Shown here: in pieces, positions 59,750-64,000 of the stretch
Layout: each line of letters starts with the position of its first letter
Position numbering within the stretch: the stretch's first letter is position 1
The notes under the pieces: model-generated
What the model was told of the DNA's origin: nothing
Databases searched by the model: none
Seen by the model: the letters and a program-made list of their open reading frames with translations, nothing else
Program-made: the position numbers and the translations under genes
Origin: Flavobacterium defluvii
Lineage (GTDB): Bacteria > Bacteroidota > Bacteroidia > Flavobacteriales > Flavobacteriaceae
Length of the DNA: 64,000 nt
Direction of reading: 5' to 3'
NCBI RefSeq assembly: GCF_900129555.1
Contig: NZ_FQWC01000008.1
Coordinates: 1-64,000, forward strand

Positions 59750-60793
59750 ATGAAATTTACAGCAGAACAAATAGCAGGAATTTTAGAAGGTGAAGTTGTT
59801 GGTAATCCCAATGCAGAAGTTTCTAGGCTTTCTAAAATAGAAGAAGGTGAGGAGGGATCTCTTACTTTTTTGGCTAACCCGAAGTATATCAACTATATAT
59901 ATACCACAAAAGCGACGGTTACAATTGTTAACGACAGCTTTATACCTGAACAGGAAATCACTACTACATTAATTAAGGTTGAAGATGCTTATGCTTCTTT
60001 TTCTAAATTATTACACTTTTACAATCAGGTAAAATTGAATAAAAACGGGATTGAACCACAATCTTTCATGTCTGAAGGCACTAAATATGGAGAAAATCTC
60101 TATTTAGGAAGCTTTAGTTATATAGGACAAAATGTAGTTTTGGGAAATAATGTAAAAATTTATCCAAACAGTTTTATTGGCGATAATGTTGTTGTTGGTG
60201 ATAATGTGTTTATTTTTGCCGGTGCAAAAATTTATTCAGAAACTGTAATTGGCAATAATTGTACAATTCACTCTGGTACTATTATAGGTGCAGATGGTTT
60301 TGGTTTTGTGCCAAATGAAGAAGGAGTTTATAGTAAAGTACCACAGATTGGTAATGTAATTATCGAAGATAACGTCGATATAGGTGCCAATACTACAATA
60401 GACAGAGCAACTCTTGGTTCTACAATTATTAGACAAGGAGTTAAATTAGACAATCAAATTCAGATTGCTCATAATGTCGAAATTGGTAAAAATACTGTAA
60501 TTGCTGCACAAAGCGGTGTTGCAGGCTCTACTAAAATCGGCGAGAACTGTATGATTGGCGGGCAGGTAGGTATCGCAGGCCACTTAACAATAGGAAACAA
60601 TGTAAGGCTTCAGGCTCAGTCTGGAGTTGCCAGAAACATTAAGGATGATGAGACCTTACAAGGAACTCCATCACTTGGATATACGGATTTTAACAAGTCA
60701 TATGTTCATTTCAAAAATCTTCCTAAAATAGTTGCCGAAGTTGAAGAAATAAAAAAACAAATAATAAACCCAAAAAATGGAAATAATGGTTAA
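59750..60793 (+). CDS. lpxD: UDP-3-O-acylglucosamine N-acyltransferase
   Basis: This 347-residue enzyme adds the second acyl chain in lipid A synthesis. It has the N-terminal UDP-binding region and a left-handed beta-helix of hexapeptide repeats (LGNNVKIYPNSFIGDNVVVG). His241 in QIQIAHNVEIGKNT is the catalytic base. A second LpxD-like gene begins at the right edge of the window. It overlaps the lpxC-fabZ start by 17 bases, so the lipid A genes are coupled. Confidence 0.94.
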   Translation: MKFTAEQIAGILEGEVVGNPNAEVSRLSKIEEGEEGSLTFLANPKYINYIYTTKATVTIVNDSFIPEQEITTTLIKVEDAYASFSKLLHFYNQVKLNKNGIEPQSFMSEGTKYGENLYLGSFSYIGQNVVLGNNVKIYPNSFIGDNVVVGDNVFIFAGAKIYSETVIGNNCTIHSGTIIGADGFGFVPNEEGVYSKVPQIGNVIIEDNVDIGANTTIDRATLGSTIIRQGVKLDNQIQIAHNVEIGKNTVIAAQSGVAGSTKIGENCMIGGQVGIAGHLTIGNNVRLQAQSGVARNIKDDETLQGTPSLGYTDFNKSYVHFKNLPKIVAEVEEIKKQIINPKNGNNG

Positions 60794-62174
60794 ACAGAAG
60801 ACCATCAAAAATGAAATTTCACTAACAGGAGTTGGATTACATACTGGAAAAGAAGTTACAATGACTTTTAAACCAGCTCCAATCAATAATGGTTTCACTT
60901 TTGTCAGAGTAGATTTGCAAGGTCAGCCAGTCATTGAGGCTGATGCTAATTATGTTGTTAATACGCAAAGAGGTACCAATTTAGAAAAATTAGGTGTTAA
61001 AATACAAACTCCAGAGCACGTTTTGGCTGCAGTAGTAGGCTGTGATTTGGATAATATCATTATTGAATTGAATGCTTCTGAACTTCCAATTATGGATGGT
61101 TCTTCAAAATATTTTGTTGAAGCTATTGAAAAAGCAGGTATCGAAGAACAAGATGCAAGCCGTAATGTTTATGTAGTAAAAGAAGTTATTTCATTTACAG
61201 ATGAAGCTACCGGAAGCGAAATTCTTGTTATGCCAAGCGACGAATATCAGGTAACTACAATGGTAGATTTTGGTACAAAAGTTTTGGGTACTCAAAATGC
61301 TACACTTAAAAGTATTGCTGACTTTAAACAAGAAATTGCAAGTTCAAGAACTTTTAGCTTTTTGCACGAATTAGAATCATTATTAGAAAATGGTTTAATT
61401 AAAGGTGGTGATTTAAATAATGCAATTGTTTATGTAGATAAAGAAATCTCTGAGTCTACAATGGAAAATTTAAAGAAAGCTTTTGGTAAAGATGAAATTT
61501 CTGTAAAACCAAACGGTGTTTTAGATAACCTTACTCTGCATTATCCAAACGAAGCAGCAAGACACAAATTACTTGATGTAATTGGAGATTTGTCTCTTAT
61601 TGGAGTTCGTATTCAGGGAAAAATCATTGCAAACAAACCAGGTCATTTTGTAAATACTCAGTTTGCTAAAAAACTGGCTAAAATCATTAAAATAGAACAG
61701 AGAAATCATGTACCTGTTTATGATTTAAATCAGGAGCCATTGATGGATATTCACAAAATCATGTCAATGCTTCCTCACAGACCACCATTCTTATTGATTG
61801 ACAGAATTATCGAAATGTCTGATCGTCATGTAGTTGGTTTGAAAAATGTTACTATGAACGAAAATTTCTTCGTAGGACATTTTCCTGAGGCACCAGTAAT
61901 GCCGGGCGTTTTAATTGTAGAAGCAATGGCACAAACGGGAGGAATTTTAGTTTTAAGTACAGTTCCTGATCCTGAAAATTATTTAACATACTTCATGAAA
62001 ATTGATAATGTTAAATTCAAACACAAAGTATTGCCGGGTGATACATTAATTTTCAAATGTGAGTTGATTTCTCCAATCAGAAGAGGAATCTGTCACATGC
62101 AGGCAAACGCTTACGCAAATGGAAAATTAGTAACCGAGGCAGAATTAATGGCACAAATCGCAAGAAAACAATAA
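60777..62174 (+). CDS. Fused LpxC deacetylase and FabZ dehydratase
   Basis: This 465-residue bifunctional enzyme combines the UDP-3-O-acyl-GlcNAc deacetylase LpxC (residues 1-305; zinc ligands His81 in TPEHVLAA, then His263 and Asp267, with His290 near the end) with the beta-hydroxyacyl-ACP dehydratase FabZ (about 320-465; HRPPFLLIDRI and His368 in GHFPEAPVMPG, Glu382). The fusion is characteristic of Bacteroidota. ATG 60777 overlaps lpxD by 17 bases; ATG 60786 is an alternative start three codons later. Confidence 0.96.
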   Translation: MEIMVKQKTIKNEISLTGVGLHTGKEVTMTFKPAPINNGFTFVRVDLQGQPVIEADANYVVNTQRGTNLEKLGVKIQTPEHVLAAVVGCDLDNIIIELNASELPIMDGSSKYFVEAIEKAGIEEQDASRNVYVVKEVISFTDEATGSEILVMPSDEYQVTTMVDFGTKVLGTQNATLKSIADFKQEIASSRTFSFLHELESLLENGLIKGGDLNNAIVYVDKEISESTMENLKKAFGKDEISVKPNGVLDNLTLHYPNEAARHKLLDVIGDLSLIGVRIQGKIIANKPGHFVNTQFAKKLAKIIKIEQRNHVPVYDLNQEPLMDIHKIMSMLPHRPPFLLIDRIIEMSDRHVVGLKNVTMNENFFVGHFPEAPVMPGVLIVEAMAQTGGILVLSTVPDPENYLTYFMKIDNVKFKHKVLPGDTLIFKCELISPIRRGICHMQANAYANGKLVTEAELMAQIARKQ

Positions 62175-62242
62175 TTAATCAAATTTATTGTTTAGGTTTG
62201 TTGCCCTAAAATTAGATTATTTTAATTAAATATAAAACATAG

Positions 62243-63028
62243 ATGAATCAACCATTAGCATATGTTCATCCTGGCGCGAAAATCGCTAAAAATGTTGTAA
62301 TTGAGCCTTTTACAACAATTCACAATAATGTTGTTATTGGTGATGGTACTTGGATTGGTTCAAATGTGACCATTATGGAAGGTGCCCGAATTGGAAAAAA
62401 CTGCAATATTTTTCCCGGGGCAGTAATTTCTGCAGTGCCGCAAGATTTGAAATTTGGCGGAGAAGATTCTTTAGCAATAATTGGAGACAATTGTACTATT
62501 AGAGAATGTGTTACTATTAACAGAGGTACAATTGCTTCCGGACAGACTATTCTTGGTAACAATTGTTTAGTTATGGCTTATGCACACATTGCACACGATT
62601 GTGAAATAGGTAATAACGCAATTATTGTAAACGGAGTCGCATTAGCGGGTCACGTAGTTGTTGGAAATCATGCAGTTATTGGTGGTTTAGCAGCAATTCA
62701 TCAATTTATTCATATTGGAGATCACGCTATGATTTCTGGTGGATCTTTGGTAAGAAAAGACGTTCCGCCTTATACAAAAGCTGCAAAAGAACCATTGTCG
62801 TATGTTGGTATTAATTCAGTTGGTTTAAGAAGAAGAGGATTTAGTACTGAAAAAATTAGAGAAATTCAGGAAATTTACAGAATTTTATATCAAAAGAACT
62901 ATAACACAACACAAGCTTTAAGTATTATTGAAGCTGAAATGGAAGCAACTCCTGAGAGAGATGAAATTCTTGATTTTATCAGAAATTCATCACGAGGAAT
63001 TATGAAAGGTTATTCGGGTAACTATTAA
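62243..63028 (+). CDS. lpxA: UDP-GlcNAc O-acyltransferase
   Basis: This 261-residue trimeric enzyme transfers the first acyl chain in lipid A synthesis. Hexapeptide repeats run from residue 12 to about 180 (IHNNVVIGDGTWIGSNVTIM), with His118 in YAHIAHDCEIGNN as catalytic residue. The C-terminal helical domain has RRRGFSTEKIREIQEIYRIL. Length and motifs are normal. It lies 68 bases downstream of lpxC-fabZ. Confidence 0.96.
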   Translation: MNQPLAYVHPGAKIAKNVVIEPFTTIHNNVVIGDGTWIGSNVTIMEGARIGKNCNIFPGAVISAVPQDLKFGGEDSLAIIGDNCTIRECVTINRGTIASGQTILGNNCLVMAYAHIAHDCEIGNNAIIVNGVALAGHVVVGNHAVIGGLAAIHQFIHIGDHAMISGGSLVRKDVPPYTKAAKEPLSYVGINSVGLRRRGFSTEKIREIQEIYRILYQKNYNTTQALSIIEAEMEATPERDEILDFIRNSSRGIMKGYSGNY

Positions 63029-63029
63029 T

Positions 63030-63155
63030 TTTAGAGTTTAGATTTCTGATTTTAGATTTCTAAACTTCATTATAAAATTAAAAAGATTAAAACATTATAA
63101 AAACATGTAGATCGGTTTTCAAAATCTAAAATCTACATTCAAAAATCTAAAATTA
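63030..63155. repeat. TTTAGATTTCTGATTTTAGATT inverted repeat
   Basis: GAGTTTAGATTTCTGATTTT before and AAAATCTAAAATCTACATTC after a spacer of about 60 bases form another TTTAGATT-family hairpin, between lpxA and efp. Confidence 0.65.
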
Positions 63156-63163
63156 AAAAACAA

Positions 63164-63730
63164 ATGGCATCTACAGCAGATATTAGAAACGGATTGTGTA
63201 TTAAATTTAATCACGATATCTATAAAATTATTGAGTTCCTTCACGTAAAACCTGGAAAAGGTCCGGCTTTCGTAAGAACTAAATTAAAAAGTTTAACTTC
63301 TGGAAAGGTATTAGATAATACTTTTTCTGCAGGTCATAAAATTGACGTTATTCGTGTTGAAACACATACATTCCAGTTTTTATATCCAGAAGGTGATGAA
63401 TTTCACTTTATGAATGCTGAAACATTTGAGCAAATTTCTTTAAACAAAAACATCTTAGATGCTCCGGAATTATTGAAAGAAGGAACAAATGTAATGGTTC
63501 AGATCAATACTGAAACTGATTTGCCATTATCAGTAGATATGCCGGCATCTGTAATTCTTGAAGTTACTTACGCTGAGCCGGGAGTAAAAGGAAATACTGC
63601 TACAAATGCTACAAAAAATGCAACGGTAGAAACTGGTGCATCTGTAAACGTTCCGTTGTTTATCAACGAAGGTGATAAAATTAAAATCGATACAGCTACA
63701 GGTTCATACATGGAGCGTGTAAAAGAGTAG
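63164..63730 (+). CDS. efp: Elongation factor P
   Basis: This 188-residue factor relieves ribosome stalling at polyproline stretches. The KOW-like N-domain has HVKPGKGPAFVRTK, with the modifiable Lys at 32 in the KPGKG loop; two OB domains follow, ending in IDTATGSYMERVK. Bacteroidota EF-P is usually unmodified or modified by an unknown route; no EpmA-type gene is nearby. It sits in the conserved lipid A neighbourhood. Confidence 0.97.
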   Translation: MASTADIRNGLCIKFNHDIYKIIEFLHVKPGKGPAFVRTKLKSLTSGKVLDNTFSAGHKIDVIRVETHTFQFLYPEGDEFHFMNAETFEQISLNKNILDAPELLKEGTNVMVQINTETDLPLSVDMPASVILEVTYAEPGVKGNTATNATKNATVETGASVNVPLFINEGDKIKIDTATGSYMERVKE

Positions 63731-63749
63731 TTTATTAATTAAGATAATT

Positions 63750-63861
63750 TGTCAATGAGTCAATTAGATAATTTTTGAATCAAACTATTTTGAACATTCA
63801 TTTCTAACTGACTCATTTTCTAATTGACACATTTTCTAATTGACAAATTTTCTAATTATAA
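63750..63861. repeat. CTAATTGACAAATTTT iterated inverted repeat
   Basis: TTTTCTAATTGACACATTTT is followed by another CTAATTGACAAATTTTCTAA copy, with complement AATTTGTCAATGAGTCAATT earlier at 63758. It is the same word-iteration design as at other gene ends in this window, here between efp and the second lpxD. Confidence 0.7.
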
Positions 63862-63864
63862 AAT

Positions 63865-64000
63865 ATGAAATTTCCAAAAGTTTACTCTTTAGAAGAAATT
63901 GCAAATTTGCTGAACTGCGAATTTATTGGTGACAAAAACTTTGAGGTTTTAGGCATGAACGAAATTCATGTAGTTGAACCAGGTGATATTGTTTTTGTTG
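63865..64000 (+). CDS. Second LpxD-like acyltransferase, cut by window end
   Basis: Only the first 45 codons are present, beginning MKFPKVYSLEEIANLLNCEF and continuing to GDIVFV. The pattern matches the N-terminal domain of LpxD-type enzymes and, with efp upstream, the known gene order of Bacteroidota, where a second UDP-3-O-acylglucosamine N-acyltransferase-like gene follows efp. The hexapeptide part lies beyond the window, so the function cannot be separated from that of lpxD. Confidence 0.75.
   Translation, partial: MKFPKVYSLEEIANLLNCEFIGDKNFEVLGMNEIHVVEPGDIVFV

Overview
The window is AT-rich bacterial DNA from a flavobacterium, most likely Flavobacterium or a close relative (phylum Bacteroidota). 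The evidence is gene content and control signals: a T9SS regulator of the PorX type (response regulator plus PglZ), a fused LpxC-FabZ enzyme, a MutS2 without an Smr domain, a CAL67264-type small membrane protein, promoters of the Bacteroidota form TTG-N19-21-TAnnTTTG, and very few Shine-Dalgarno sites.

Positions 1 to about 11,260 are the right-hand part of an integrated mobile element; its left end is outside the window. The first 5.5 kb is clearly richer in G+C than the chromosome. It reads leftward: ssb, a DUF932 protein, then the PRTRC genes E, C, an unnamed 390-residue protein, B and the ThiF-like protein, packed with short gaps or overlaps. A candidate structured RNA lies at 5674-5786. 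The AT-rich cargo that follows includes an outer-membrane protein with a coiled coil, a tiny CxxC protein and three unknown genes. The element ends with a 60-residue protein and a large serine recombinase. The last codons of the recombinase run through the terminator and 3' half of a tRNA-Arg(ACG) on the opposite strand, so this tRNA is the probable integration site.

From 11.3 to 64 kb the DNA is chromosomal. 11.4-20 kb: apt; a four-gene two-component cluster; a muramidase; pheT; a bestrophin. 19-25 kb: a complete tripartite RND efflux operon. 25.5-27.7 kb: a thioredoxin-like protein, a six-helix sensor with a histidine-less HisKA-like region, and a PAS protein, here proposed as a little-described signalling cluster. 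28-39 kb: recG, lipoproteins and hypotheticals, a RAYT transposase carrying REP-like palindromes inside its own reading frame, an M1 aminopeptidase and a patatin. 39-50 kb: TauE, a UvrD-type helicase, Sua5, an OmpA lipoprotein, a glycosyltransferase, holA, ettA. 50-64 kb: mutS2, ung, ald, tsaE, porX, and the lipid A run HD protein-lpxD-lpxC/fabZ-lpxA-efp-second lpxD (cut by the window end).

Two genes are visibly broken: a one-base frameshift at 38.6 kb and two in-frame stops at 54.2-54.3 kb. The most unusual large-scale feature is a set of intergenic inverted repeats built by iterating short words (TTTAGATT, GTTTCAGGTTTCAAG, TCTAAGG, AATAGAGTAAAGAA, CAGTTTACAGTCT, CTAATTGACA). They occur at many gene ends and resemble each other in design but not in sequence.
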